Positions 18,307 through 26,809 are shown, numbered from the stretch's first letter. The stretch: DNA of 64,000 bases from Bifidobacterium sp. ESL0769 (GCF_029395495.1 NZ_CP113918.1:558001-622000); one strand, 5' to 3'. Notes: generated from the sequence alone by a model not told the origin. Numbers and translations are program-made.

Positions 18307-18474
18307 GTGAGAAAAGCACTAAAATAAGGCGAAAATGTTGCTTTTCTCACGGTTATGGGGCTTAATTGAGGAGAAAAGCACCTTTTTGGGCTCATTTTGT
18401 TGCTTTTCTCACGGGTTCAGGACTTAACTGTGGAGAAAAGCACTATTTTGGCTTCCGTTTGTTGCTTTTCTCAC
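18307..18474. repeat. Left array of alternating inverted 9-mers, 62-bp period
   Basis: AGAAAAGCA occurs at 18310, 18372 and 18434; its reverse complement TGCTTTTCT at 18339, 18401 and 18463. Both series step by exactly 62 bp, with 29 and 33 bp between alternating starts, while the sequence between is variable. Longer half-sites read (AATCA)GTGAGAAAAGCAC. Each unit can fold as a hairpin. The array runs from the end of dapC to the stop codon of the minus-strand gene. Confidence 0.9.
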
Positions 18475-18477
18475 TGG

Positions 18478-19470
18478 TTATGACATTCGGTTGGTGTTCT
18501 GCCATTCGTAGGTTCGTGGTACGCCGGCTTCGGTGAGCTTTCTCACCAATGGATCGCGTTGCATCACTTCTGGGTAATCGAGTCTGACAATCTGTGTAAT
18601 CGGAGTTGAACTGAGCAAATTACGTTCGCGTTCCTTTTCTTCATGGACAACTTGTCTGATGTCGCGTTTCCTGGTCATTGCAGGGTCGACGTACTTATCA
18701 AGCCCATCAAATTCAACGGCCACGATACTTCCGTCATATCGTGGATATGCCATGTCGACGCGGTAGGTATGAGAGCCGTATGCATCACTTATGTTGAATT
18801 CCCGTTGCAGCTCGGGAGTGGCAAACCCCTGCTCAAGCATGACTGCGCGGCATAGTGATTCCCCACCATTTTCGCTTTTCGCATCAGCATAATGCAGCAA
18901 GGGTAAAAGCGCTTGTTTGCAACCGCGAATCTCGGAAGCAACCTGTCTTATCGTATCTGTTGAGGCCTGGTGCTGGCGCAATGCGGAGTCGACGATCGGC
19001 AACACCTCATGGAATTGGTAACGCATGGCGCAATCCACGATAGCTCTACTTACCGAGGTGACACAGGAGTGACTGGCACGGTAGTCTTCTATATTGGAGA
19101 CGTGGATATATTGTGTTATGTTATCGGGCTGATTCCCTATGAACTGCTGGGAGGCAAGGAATACAAGGTTGTTGCGGTGTAGCCAGGATGGATACTCAAG
19201 ATTGTACGTACTGATGGCACTTATGCCGGCGAATATCCAATCCGGATACCATTCATGTAAGCCGCGGATAATCCACAGATAGTGTTCATTCGGGTTGAGG
19301 CTCTTCCAAGTGGATGTTTGAGCATACAATCCATGACGGGTTCGTGTTACCTCTCCAGATTCAACCAGTTTTCGCAGTGTCTGTTGGCTGTTGTGATCCG
19401 ACAAGTGCAGGCAGCGTCGTTGCGCCTCCGCTTTGCCAAATTCATTCATGATACGTTGATTCATCTTCAT
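18478..19470 (-). CDS. AbiEi-like winged-helix / DUF559-type nuclease protein
   Basis: 330 residues. The N-terminal ~75 residues (LRKLVESGEVTRTRHGLYAQ) look like the winged helix of AbiEi-type antitoxins; the C-terminal ~110 residues resemble a DUF559/Vsr-like PD-(D/E)xK nuclease: GGESLCRAVMLEQG…, YRVDMAYPRYDGSIVAVEFDG, and a following EKERERNLL. The active-site D-x(n)-E-x-D/K pattern is plausibly present (VDMAYP … VAVEFDG). No AbiEii toxin partner is adjacent. It has no clear Shine-Dalgarno, is more AT-rich than its neighbours, and is bracketed by the 62-bp arrays, so it may be part of a small repetitive element. Function is unknown. Confidence 0.65.
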   Translation of the reverse strand: MKMNQRIMNEFGKAEAQRRCLHLSDHNSQQTLRKLVESGEVTRTRHGLYAQTSTWKSLNPNEHYLWIIRGLHEWYPDWIFAGISAISTYNLEYPSWLHRNNLVFLASQQFIGNQPDNITQYIHVSNIEDYRASHSCVTSVSRAIVDCAMRYQFHEVLPIVDSALRQHQASTDTIRQVASEIRGCKQALLPLLHYADAKSENGGESLCRAVMLEQGFATPELQREFNISDAYGSHTYRVDMAYPRYDGSIVAVEFDGLDKYVDPAMTRKRDIRQVVHEEKERERNLLSSTPITQIVRLDYPEVMQRDPLVRKLTEAGVPRTYEWQNTNRMS

Positions 19471-19576
19471 ATAAGAGACGTTACGGCAATTTGCGATTTT
19501 AGCGAAGGCTTTCAGAGCACTGTGGTCGGATGCTCCTACTTATCCACAATTTCGGGCGTGTTGCTTCTATGTTTGT

Positions 19577-19774
19577 TGCTTTTCTCCTCAGTGGAATCGT
19601 GAATCAGTGAGAAAAGCAACAAAAAGGGCCCTCAAAAGTGCTTTTCTCACTGGTTAAGTTCAGTACCAGTGAGAAAAGCACTAAAACCGGGCTAAAAAGG
19701 TGCTTTTCTCCTCAGTTGAGCTCTGAATCAGTGGGAAAAGCGCCAAAAAGACCGCCCGATGGTGCTTTTCCCAC
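19577..19774. repeat. Right array of alternating inverted 9-mers, 62-bp period
   Basis: TGCTTTTCT at 19577, 19639, 19701 and (as TGCTTTTCC) 19763; AGAAAAGCA at 19610, 19672 and (as GGAAAAGCG) 19734. All steps are 62 bp. In the last hairpin GTGGG pairs with CCCAC where others have GTGAG/CTCAC, a compensatory change that argues for selection on pairing. The intervening 24-mers are also partly palindromic (CACTGGT…ACCAGTG at 19648-19671). The array ends at the stop codon of dinB. Confidence 0.9.
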
Positions 19775-19778
19775 TGAT

Positions 19779-21506
19779 TTACTGTTCCGGCTTGCTGCTG
19801 TTGGCGATTTGCTTGGCTTTCCAGTCGCCGTGTTCTAGGCCGAGGGTGGCCGCGCCGGTTCCGTAGCGCTCGCGGACGGCGTCGAGCACGGTTTCGGCGG
19901 TGCGGATGCGGCTCTCGCGCTTGGCTCGCTCGTTTCCGTTGCTGTGTCCCTCTTTGAGTTTTACAACAGCCGATGCGTGGCTTTGGACATCGGAATCAGT
20001 GTGTTCCGTAGATGGGTCGGTGCTTGCACAAGCATTGTCATTCGATATTTCGCTACTGGTATCTTGAGCGTTTTCGGTACCGGGCAATTTGTGCTCGCGA
20101 GAGCTGCGGGTAGTGTTACGGGTGGTATCTATGGCTATGGTATGCGTCGGCTTGTCATCGTGCTCATTTACAAAATCGTCAGCGTGACCGTCAGCGTAAT
20201 CGTCATCGGTGCGGTTGACATTGCTTGCATTGCCATGATTGCTGTCGTCATTGCCGTTGTATCTGTTGCTGCTGCGGTCGTCTGCGATAGGCCTGTTACC
20301 GCTGGCGCTTTGACCGCTTCTATTACTGGTTCCGAAGCCGCCACCAAGCAAATCGTCAATCGTCAGCTGTACCGGAGTGGAACCCTTGGCACTCAACGAG
20401 CTGGCGCTGACACCTGCGAGCCGAATTTCACGCGGCAGGGGAGTGTCGTCGCTGGCATCGGCCGGCATCCGCAGCATCGCTTTCAAAAGCGTCACGGATT
20501 CGGGATACATCGCCGCCGCGGTGTCGATGGGTCGTTCCAGCGTGTGCGCTTTGGTGGAATAGCTCAGGTCGGCAAACCGCAGCTTCACCGTCACCGTCCG
20601 TGCCACCAAACCCTTCTGTCGCAAGGTGTGCGTTACTTCGTTGCTGCAGTGATGCAGCAGCTCCCGAACTTCTTCGAAATTGCGCGTGTCCTGCTCGAAG
20701 GTGATTTCGGCGCCGATGGACTTTTCCGGCGCGTGGGTGACGATAGGCCGCTCGTCCTCTCCGCGTGCCGCAAGATAGAGGTTGTGCGCGGTGATTTTCG
20801 AGCGTGTCGCCTGCAGCAGCGCCGTCTCGTCCATTTTAGCCAAATCGGCCACACTCTTGACACCCCACTCGTTAAGCCGTTTCTCGAGTGACGGCCCGAT
20901 GCCGGGAATCCCGCGCAAGGGCATCATCTGCACGAACTCAGCGTGCCGTGCCTTTGGGATGAGCAGCATCCCGTCCGGTTTGGCGTTGGTCGAGGCCATT
21001 TTCGCCACGAGTTTGTTCGCCGCAATGCCCACCGAGCAGGTGATGCCGAATCGTTGCGCCACTTGTGCTCGTATCCAGGCCCCGATAACGCTCGGCGACT
21101 TCCAGCGCAGCAGCGCGCTCGAAACGTCCATATAGCCTTCGTCGACGGAGACCTGTTCGATTTGGTCAGTGACTTGCCGGAACACTTCGTCGAAAATGCG
21201 TTTTGACATCATCCGGTAATAGGTCATGTCAACCCGCACGTACGCGCCGCCGGGGCAAAGCTGTCGCGCCCGCACCATAGGCATCGCCGAGTTGACACCG
21301 TATTTGCGTGCTTCGTAATTGGCCGCCGATACCACGCTTCTCGGCCCTGGCCAGCCAATAATGACAGGTCGTCCGCGCAGCTCCGGGTGCCGCGCGATTT
21401 CCAGCGAGGCGTAGAAGGCGTCCATATCGATATGCAGCACCGTGCAACCGGTCTCGTCGTGACCCCAGTCGCGTTTCGCGGCGGCGTTCCTTGGTGCTGT
21501 GCTCAT
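19779..21506 (-). CDS. dinB: DNA polymerase IV (Y family)
   Basis: 575 residues. Translesion polymerase: palm motif VLHIDMDAFYASLE with the metal aspartates, YRMMSKRIFDEV, SVDEGYMDVS with the second catalytic Asp-Glu, SVGIAANKLVAKMAS, helix-hairpin-helix IPGIGPSLEKRL, and a little-finger domain. QLTIDDLL is a candidate beta-clamp peptide. It is followed by about 150 residues of Asn/Asp/Ser/His-rich low-complexity sequence before the usual end AETVLDAVRERYGTGAATLG, so the protein is much longer than the usual 350-420. ATG 21506 lies six bases after TACAAT, with no Shine-Dalgarno. Confidence 0.92.
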   Translation of the reverse strand: MSTAPRNAAAKRDWGHDETGCTVLHIDMDAFYASLEIARHPELRGRPVIIGWPGPRSVVSAANYEARKYGVNSAMPMVRARQLCPGGAYVRVDMTYYRMMSKRIFDEVFRQVTDQIEQVSVDEGYMDVSSALLRWKSPSVIGAWIRAQVAQRFGITCSVGIAANKLVAKMASTNAKPDGMLLIPKARHAEFVQMMPLRGIPGIGPSLEKRLNEWGVKSVADLAKMDETALLQATRSKITAHNLYLAARGEDERPIVTHAPEKSIGAEITFEQDTRNFEEVRELLHHCSNEVTHTLRQKGLVARTVTVKLRFADLSYSTKAHTLERPIDTAAAMYPESVTLLKAMLRMPADASDDTPLPREIRLAGVSASSLSAKGSTPVQLTIDDLLGGGFGTSNRSGQSASGNRPIADDRSSNRYNGNDDSNHGNASNVNRTDDDYADGHADDFVNEHDDKPTHTIAIDTTRNTTRSSREHKLPGTENAQDTSSEISNDNACASTDPSTEHTDSDVQSHASAVVKLKEGHSNGNERAKRESRIRTAETVLDAVRERYGTGAATLGLEHGDWKAKQIANSSKPEQ

Positions 21507-21763
21507 GTTCCCATTGTAATTCCGGGCTTGCATCGTTCTTGCCGGTTGTGAAATCATTTAGAGACTATCGGCGTAAGTAATCGAGATGGATTCGAATAGA
21601 ATTCAAACGGGTTTGCAAACGGTGCTTCGAACGAGTTTCGAGCAAGATCCTACCCGGTTTCGTGCGTAGCTCGAACGCAGCTCAAGCGCAACGCTGGTAG
21701 CAAACCAGCTATGTCATGTTGCAAAAACACCCTTCAATTACTGGTCATTGTGGTGTAGTTTAG

Positions 21764-22825
21764 GTGATTATGCCGTCCTCTTCATCTTCGCCCCAGACTT
21801 CTACTGAAAGCCTGCCCCAGACTCAACCCGAGCCCCAACCTCGCTCCGGAAAGCCGCGTTCCGCACGAACCGAGGTACCGGGTTCGCGTTTGGACGTCAT
21901 ATTCAATCGCATTCCAGTCGTTCTTATTATTATGGGCGAAGGCTTGATGATTTACATGGCCACTTCCGTTGCCAAGCTTGCGTTCACTCAGCTCGACCCG
22001 CTGCTTGCGGCCTGGTATCGCATCGGTTTTGGGGCTCTTCTCATGATGATCTGGCGCCGACCGCTCTCGAAAGCGAAGCGTACCGGCCTGCCGCGCTCCT
22101 CGCGCGAATGGTGGATCGTCGCGCTCGCAGGCATCTCCGTGATGCTGATGAACACGCTGTTTTACCTGGGCATGAGCAACATGGACATCGGTATCGCGGT
22201 TTCGATAGAATTCATTGGCCCGCTCGGCGTCGCCGTCCTGACCGGTCGCAGCTGGCGCGAACGCGTCGGTATCCTACTTGCGGCAGGCGGCGTGGTGCTG
22301 TTGGCCGGTGTGTCGTTCGCAAATCCTGCGAAATACCCGCATTTCATGATTGGCCTCATCGCGGTTCTCGCTGACGGCGTGATGTGGGGCTGCTACATCG
22401 TCTTCGGCCGCATGGTCGCCAAGCGCTCCAATCCGCTCGATTCGCTGGCATTGAGCATGTTCATCGGCTGGCTGGTACAGTCCGTTTTCCTCGCAGTTCC
22501 GGCGGTCAAAGGGGTTATCAGCCCCAAACCGAGCGCGACATGGGCGCGTGGCGAATTCGGCTCGCTGAAGTTGCTCGGCGTGATGCTGGTCGTCTCGGTT
22601 TTCGCTTCGTTCCTGCCCTATATCATCGACCAGGTCATCATGCGCCGCATCTCTTCCGCGCGCTACTCGGTTATCCAAGCGATCAATCCAGTGATGGCCT
22701 TGCTGGTCGGCCTGATTATCGGGGAGATTCCGACGCCGGGAGATTTGGCGGGCGTCGCTCTGGTCATTGTGGCCGTAGTGGTTACATTCTCGGGCCAACA
22801 CGCCCCTGATCCGGAAACGATGTAG
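21764..22825 (+). CDS. EamA/DMT-family transporter (RhtA-like)
   Basis: 353 residues with an N-terminal hydrophilic Pro/Ser/Gln tail of about 45 residues and ten membrane helices in two EamA repeats (first from VVLIIMGEGLMIYMATSVAKLAF, second from ADGVMWGCYIVFGRM). Conserved pieces DPLLAAWYRIGFGALLM, GIAVSIEFIGPLGVA and RYSVIQAINPVMALLVGLIIGE place it near RhtA-type amino acid/metabolite exporters. Substrate is unknown. Start may be GTG 21764 or ATG 21770; TAGTTT lies just upstream. The tRNA-Ser follows. Confidence 0.85.
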   Translation: MIMPSSSSSPQTSTESLPQTQPEPQPRSGKPRSARTEVPGSRLDVIFNRIPVVLIIMGEGLMIYMATSVAKLAFTQLDPLLAAWYRIGFGALLMMIWRRPLSKAKRTGLPRSSREWWIVALAGISVMLMNTLFYLGMSNMDIGIAVSIEFIGPLGVAVLTGRSWRERVGILLAAGGVVLLAGVSFANPAKYPHFMIGLIAVLADGVMWGCYIVFGRMVAKRSNPLDSLALSMFIGWLVQSVFLAVPAVKGVISPKPSATWARGEFGSLKLLGVMLVVSVFASFLPYIIDQVIMRRISSARYSVIQAINPVMALLVGLIIGEIPTPGDLAGVALVIVAVVVTFSGQHAPDPETM

Positions 22826-22919
22826 AAGCTGGAAGACACGAACGAAATTCGGAGTGGCGTGCGTCGCCTGATGCTGATATAGTATTGAAATGTTGCGCTC
22901 GCGAATGCGTTCGCAGCTC

Positions 22920-23006
22920 GGAGCTGTGCCTGAGTGGCCGATAGGGGCACCCTGCTAAGGTGTTAACTGCGCAAGCGGTTCGAGAGTTCGAATCTCTCCG
23001 GCTCCG
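22920..23006 (+). tRNA. tRNA-Ser (GCT), integration target
   Basis: Acceptor GGAGCTG pairs with CGGCTCC; the anticodon loop CTGCTAA carries GCT; a long variable arm precedes GTTCGAATC. Its last 17 bases (22990-23006) are part of the 18-bp sequence repeated at 32133-32150, so the element is inserted in its 3' end and restores it. Confidence 0.95.
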
Positions 23007-23007
23007 C
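22990..23007 (+). repeat. attL core (18-bp direct repeat)
   Basis: GAATCTCTCCGGCTCCGC, the T-arm/acceptor end of tRNA-Ser(GCT), identical to 32133-32150. Confidence 0.92.
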
Positions 23008-23013
23008 GAATAG

Positions 23014-23044
23014 GGCTTTCAAGGATTTCCTTGGAAGCCTTTTT
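23014..23044 (+). terminator. Terminator after tRNA-Ser, brought by the element
   Basis: GGCTTTCAAGGA (23014-23025) pairs with TCCTTGGAAGCC (23028-23039), followed by TTTTT. It lies inside the element and would replace the original tRNA terminator, now at 32174-32205. Confidence 0.85.
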
Positions 23045-23207
23045 CTGTGCGGTTTTCTTGCAGTTGCAAGGGTTTTCAGGGCTTTTTTCTTCCTTTGTTT
23101 GTGTCTCAGGTTGTCTTACAATAGGTCGGGATAGCGTATACTTATGGTACGTTTTGTGGTACGCACCCGGCTAGAAGGGTCGGTGTGATATGCCGAGGAG
23201 AAAAGCC

Positions 23208-24476
23208 ATGCGTTCGGAGTTCGGGAACATCAGGACACGCCTGAACCGTAAGGGTGAAGCTGTGTCGTTATTGGCACGGTATAAGAATCCGCGTACATAC
23301 AAGGACGTTACCAAGAGATTCCCGTTGGGTGCCAAGGCAATTGCTCAGGCTTGGCTGGACAGCGAGGAGAAGTACCGGGATGAGTGCTTCCGTGATGGCA
23401 TAACTTGGCTGTCGCCTAAGGAACGTGAGGCTGCCGATGTGAAAAGCAAGGTGGCGTTCTCTGATTATGCAGCTGACTTTTTGGAGCATTACCGTGCAAC
23501 TGATGGTTCCAAGCTCACTGAGGCATCGATGCGTAAGAAACGCGAGGCGGTTGACCATCTGGATGGGTTCTTCGGGGACATGCTAGTTGCTTCAATCGAT
23601 GAAGAGGACGTGAACCGTTGGTACGATGATTTTGACAAGGGGCCTCACGCCAAGCGTCGTGCGTACCAGACGTTGAAGGCCATTTTCCGTAAGGCCATCA
23701 GGGAAGGCATTGTCGAGAAGTCTCCTTGCATGAGGCCCAATCCGAAGTTGCCTCAATCCGAACAATCCAAGATTCCCGAAGCCACTCGGGATGAGCTAAG
23801 GGTGTTGTATGAGGCCATGCCCGAGTATTCCCGTATCACCATATACCTCGGTGCAGTGTTCGGCTTGCGTATCTCTGAGGTATGTGCCTTGCAACGGCGT
23901 GATTTCGATTTCAAGCGTGGTGTGCTGCATGTGCGTCATGCTGTGGGACGTGGCGAGGGGGATGTTGGGGCGTCGGTGCTTAAGGGCACTAAGAACGAAA
24001 GCAGCCATGCCGACATGCCGATTCCGGACAAGTTTGTGCCCATGCTCAAGGATCATCTTACTCGATATTCCGGTACAGGACCCGAGGCCATGGTCATACG
24101 GCCAAAACGGAGCGCGATTATGTCCACGGGAACTCTAAGACAGCAGTTCGATGTTGCTCGTCTGGTTGCTGACCGTCCTGATTTGCATTTGCACACACTC
24201 CGTGCCACGGCCATTACCGCAGCCTCTCGTGTTGGTACCCCCAAGGAGGCCCAGCTGTATGGGCGGCATGCTGATGAGAAGATTAGCATGGAATTGTATC
24301 AGCGTGCCAATGATGAGGGCGAGAGACGAGTGGCTAATGCGGTCTTTGATTCCGTCGTTGCGCCCGAACGTACCCCAGAACTTGTGAAGTCGGAGTTAAA
24401 ACAGGCTCGTGGGAAACTGCGGGAGTACCAAAGAAAAGTCGCTAAACTTGAACAGGAATTGGCTGCGCTTTCCTGA
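23208..24476 (+). CDS. Tyrosine recombinase / phage-type integrase
   Basis: About 422 residues. It would integrate and excise the element at the tRNA-Ser site. Catalytic pattern is complete: Arg in FGLRISEVCALQ, HxxR in LHLHTLRATAITAASRVG, His/Gly in YGRHADEK, and the nucleophilic Tyr in MELYQRA. The N-terminal half has the core-binding SAM-like region (FLEHYRATDGSKLTEASMRKK). ATG 23208 has GAGGAG upstream; ATG 23190 is an alternative without one. The region before it carries TGGTACG twice, 12 bp apart (23145, 23157), possibly arm or Xis sites. Confidence 0.92.
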   Translation: MRSEFGNIRTRLNRKGEAVSLLARYKNPRTYKDVTKRFPLGAKAIAQAWLDSEEKYRDECFRDGITWLSPKEREAADVKSKVAFSDYAADFLEHYRATDGSKLTEASMRKKREAVDHLDGFFGDMLVASIDEEDVNRWYDDFDKGPHAKRRAYQTLKAIFRKAIREGIVEKSPCMRPNPKLPQSEQSKIPEATRDELRVLYEAMPEYSRITIYLGAVFGLRISEVCALQRRDFDFKRGVLHVRHAVGRGEGDVGASVLKGTKNESSHADMPIPDKFVPMLKDHLTRYSGTGPEAMVIRPKRSAIMSTGTLRQQFDVARLVADRPDLHLHTLRATAITAASRVGTPKEAQLYGRHADEKISMELYQRANDEGERRVANAVFDSVVAPERTPELVKSELKQARGKLREYQRKVAKLEQELAALS

Positions 24477-24783
24477 CTATTAAATAATTGCAAAGTCTCA
24501 CTTCGAGTGACGTTTTCTGCATAAATCTGCGGATTTCTCTGTGGGTGAAATAATGTTTCTGTGTTCATTCTGTGGAGAAAACTCATGGTAATACGGAAAA
24601 TTTGCTGAGACGCGATTTTTGGATATCGAGACGCCTGTCTTGACTTTCGAGTTACCTTGTGCTACTTGCCTCTAAACCCTTGGAATCTAGCCGTTTTGCC
24701 GTGGTATTCTGATTCCTGTCAGTCCCGGTGAGCTTCGTTGTGAAGCATCACGAGGTTGGCGGCAATTAAGGAAATGGAAGGCA
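24477..24783. other. Intergenic region int-xis
   Basis: About 300 bp. TTGACT near 24640 followed after 17 bases by TACTTG could be a weak promoter for the downstream genes. No open frame or clear hairpin is visible. Confidence 0.3.
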
Positions 24784-25026
24784 GTGAGTGTGATGGCAGG
24801 TTCGAGGAAACTGAGCAGTGAGGTTGACTTGCACACCCCCGATTTTTCAGGGTTGCCTGAGCTTCTCACGTTGAATGAGACATCCAAGCTTATCCGGTGC
24901 AGTCGTGCAACGACTTACCGGCTGATAGCGAAGGGGCGTCTTGACGTCTTCCGTCCCACGCCCCGGAAAACCCTCATCTCGACTCGTTCGATTCGAAGGC
25001 TTTTTGGGAGTCCATATAACCAATAA
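24784..25026 (+). CDS. Excisionase-like HTH protein
   Basis: 80 residues or fewer. The central part LLTLNETSKLIRCSRATTYRLIAKGRLDVFRP is a HTH_17/MerR-type winged helix as in Xis and AlpA proteins, which bend DNA and direct the integrase to excision. It lies downstream of the integrase as expected. Start is GTG 24784 or ATG 24793; neither has a perfect ribosome site (GGAAGGCA lies close to the first). Confidence 0.7.
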   Translation: MSVMAGSRKLSSEVDLHTPDFSGLPELLTLNETSKLIRCSRATTYRLIAKGRLDVFRPTPRKTLISTRSIRRLFGSPYNQ

Positions 25027-25104
25027 ATTGGCATTGGCGGAGCGGTCTTTTGCTTGCTGGCTCTGGTCGCCCCGCTTCTGCCTTCATACTCAGGAGGTTA
25101 AACC

Positions 25105-25329
25105 ATGAGTACAAAGAATCATATTAACAATAGTTCGGATGTCGGCAAGACATTCGATTTGATCGGCTCCATTGAGGAGGCCACTTCCAAGAATACCGGT
25201 AGGGTTTATCAGTACTTGCAGATAAGCAGCATAGATGGATACGAGTTGGGACGGTTATACCCGTCACCGCTAGAAATGCACTATCTTTGCGAGGATTCTG
25301 AAGATTCTAATGGGAGCGTGGCATTATGA
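25105..25329 (+). CDS. Small element protein, unknown
   Basis: 74 residues with a strong AGGAGG eight bases before ATG. Sequence is polar (SSDVGKTFDLIGSIEEATSK…, then ELGRLYPSPLEMHYLCED). No known motif. Its TGA overlaps the ATG of the next gene (ATGA), so it is the first gene of the transfer-like operon 25105-26809. Confidence 0.65.
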   Translation: MSTKNHINNSSDVGKTFDLIGSIEEATSKNTGRVYQYLQISSIDGYELGRLYPSPLEMHYLCEDSEDSNGSVAL

Positions 25330-26021
25330 CGCACACGTTATTCTCTGAATTACGGAGGGCTTATCCCCATACCATTGCATATGCCGTTGTCGTGACGGTC
25401 GCGGAGCTGTTTCTTGCGATGGGATTGGGAACCCATACCCCGGTATGGTCTGGCCTGATGCTGGTCTTGTTGGCGGTGGTCTCCCCGCTTTCGGTCATTC
25501 TGCCTTTGAGGTATAGGAAGTTGCGAGTCTGGTTGGCGTCCGACCCCGGTATGGGGGATAAGGCAACAGGGGATGCCCGTCAACGCAAGGCCTCTTCGAT
25601 GATCCGGCAGACTTGGTACACGGGTGCGGTTCCAGAGAGGGTCGGTCTGGTCAGGGACAAGGCTCTTCCTCCTGTTGATAAGGCGTCGCTGGAGCAGGAG
25701 CACAAGGAACGGGAATACATGGCCGAACATCAGCCGACCTCTGCCGCCATAACTCTGGAAAAGGCCAAGGTGCAGGCATGGTGGTACGCGGCCACACATG
25801 TGACTCCCGCTCTCGGTGTCCAGTACGGCGACGAGCCTGACACTCTCAAGGTCGTGCTGAAAGCCGTGCCACCCATCACCGTCAAGGACATCACCGACGC
25901 CCTTGCTGCCTACGGAACCGGTTTCTTCGGCTTCGGGTTCGATATGCCCGTGGTCGATGAGACTGATGTCCGGCTGGTGCTGCACCTGCAACCCCGCGAG
26001 TCCTGGGCGCAAGCGTCATGA
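25326..26021 (+). CDS. Membrane protein of the element, partner of the FtsK-like ATPase
   Basis: 231 residues. Two membrane helices near 18-36 and 43-61 (IAYAVVVTVAELFLAMGLG and WSGLMLVLLAVVSPLSVILPL) are followed by a cytoplasmic domain ending DTLKVVLKAVPPITVKDITDALAAY…VRLVLHLQP. The gene overlaps the ATPase gene by ATGA. In TraB/FtsK systems the motor domain is usually fused to membrane helices; here the membrane part and the motor are separate genes, so I infer that this protein anchors the ATPase. No named family is recognised. Confidence 0.65.
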   Translation: MTHTLFSELRRAYPHTIAYAVVVTVAELFLAMGLGTHTPVWSGLMLVLLAVVSPLSVILPLRYRKLRVWLASDPGMGDKATGDARQRKASSMIRQTWYTGAVPERVGLVRDKALPPVDKASLEQEHKEREYMAEHQPTSAAITLEKAKVQAWWYAATHVTPALGVQYGDEPDTLKVVLKAVPPITVKDITDALAAYGTGFFGFGFDMPVVDETDVRLVLHLQPRESWAQAS

Positions 26022-26809
26022 CCGGCGACCGTCCGATTGATGCCGCCCCTGTTGTGTTCGGAATGAACCAATGGGGGCGGCTTCTTATGCATGACTTCGC
26101 CCGTTCCTCGTCCCACTGTCTGATTACGGGGGTGACTCGTTCAGGCAAGTCCTCGCTGGAATACCGGCTGCTCGCCAAGCTGTCCTCCTACCCGTTCGTG
26201 AGGGTAGTCGGCTGTGACCCATCAAGCCTCCTGCTCGCCCCCTTCGCCTCAAAAGGCGGGAAGCTGGTGGCGTTGGGTGACGATATCGGCGGTCATGTGC
26301 GGGTATTGGAGTCGTGCGTCGAGGTGATGAACCAACGTCTGGATTGGCTGCTGGGGCGTCGCATGGACAAGATGGTCGCTTTCACGCCTTCGCGCCCTCT
26401 GTTGGTGGTGGTGATGGAGGAGGAGCTGATGCTCTCCCAGCTTGCCAAGGCCTCCGACGCGGCCTCCTCGCCCAAGGGCAGGGATGAGGCCCGTATCAAG
26501 GCGTTGCTGCTTCGCCTGTTGGCTGGTGGCGCCAAATGCGGCATCCGTGTCATCCTGTCGATGCAGAGGCCCGATGCCGAAATCATGGGCGGTGCCGCCC
26601 GCAGCCAGTTGGAGACCCGGTTCCTGCTCCGCAGCGACGAGCAGGGCATCCGCATGGCCATCCCCGAACTGGACGACTCCCAGCGGCTGCAATTGTCCCG
26701 TGCCTTGCCCGGTGTCGGCTTCTACATGTCTCCCGGCGTGCCCCCGACCCTGTTCAGAGGCATCCAGACCGGCTACCGCCAATACGTGCAGATGATAGCT
26801 GAGGGATGA
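26018..26809 (+). CDS. FtsK/SpoIIIE/TraB-type DNA translocase ATPase
   Basis: 263 residues. Walker A is GVTRSGKSS at 38-46, Walker B is LLVVVMEE at about 128-135, and RVILSMQRPDAEIMGGAARSQLETRFLLR is the typical sensor/arginine-finger region of FtsK-like motors (cf. RVIGGAAR). It lacks a membrane domain and a gamma domain. By analogy with TraB of Streptomyces AICEs it would pump double-stranded element DNA between cells; by analogy with coupling proteins it could pass single-stranded DNA. Coupled to the upstream membrane gene. Confidence 0.85.
   Translation: MTGDRPIDAAPVVFGMNQWGRLLMHDFARSSSHCLITGVTRSGKSSLEYRLLAKLSSYPFVRVVGCDPSSLLLAPFASKGGKLVALGDDIGGHVRVLESCVEVMNQRLDWLLGRRMDKMVAFTPSRPLLVVVMEEELMLSQLAKASDAASSPKGRDEARIKALLLRLLAGGAKCGIRVILSMQRPDAEIMGGAARSQLETRFLLRSDEQGIRMAIPELDDSQRLQLSRALPGVGFYMSPGVPPTLFRGIQTGYRQYVQMIAEG

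Noticed and set aside
18307..19774. CRISPR array
   Set aside because: The repeats are 9-mers in alternating orientation with 20- and 24-bp filling, there is no 25-37-bp direct repeat, and no cas gene is near.
19944..20891. 315-residue plus-strand frame
   Set aside because: Antisense of dinB.
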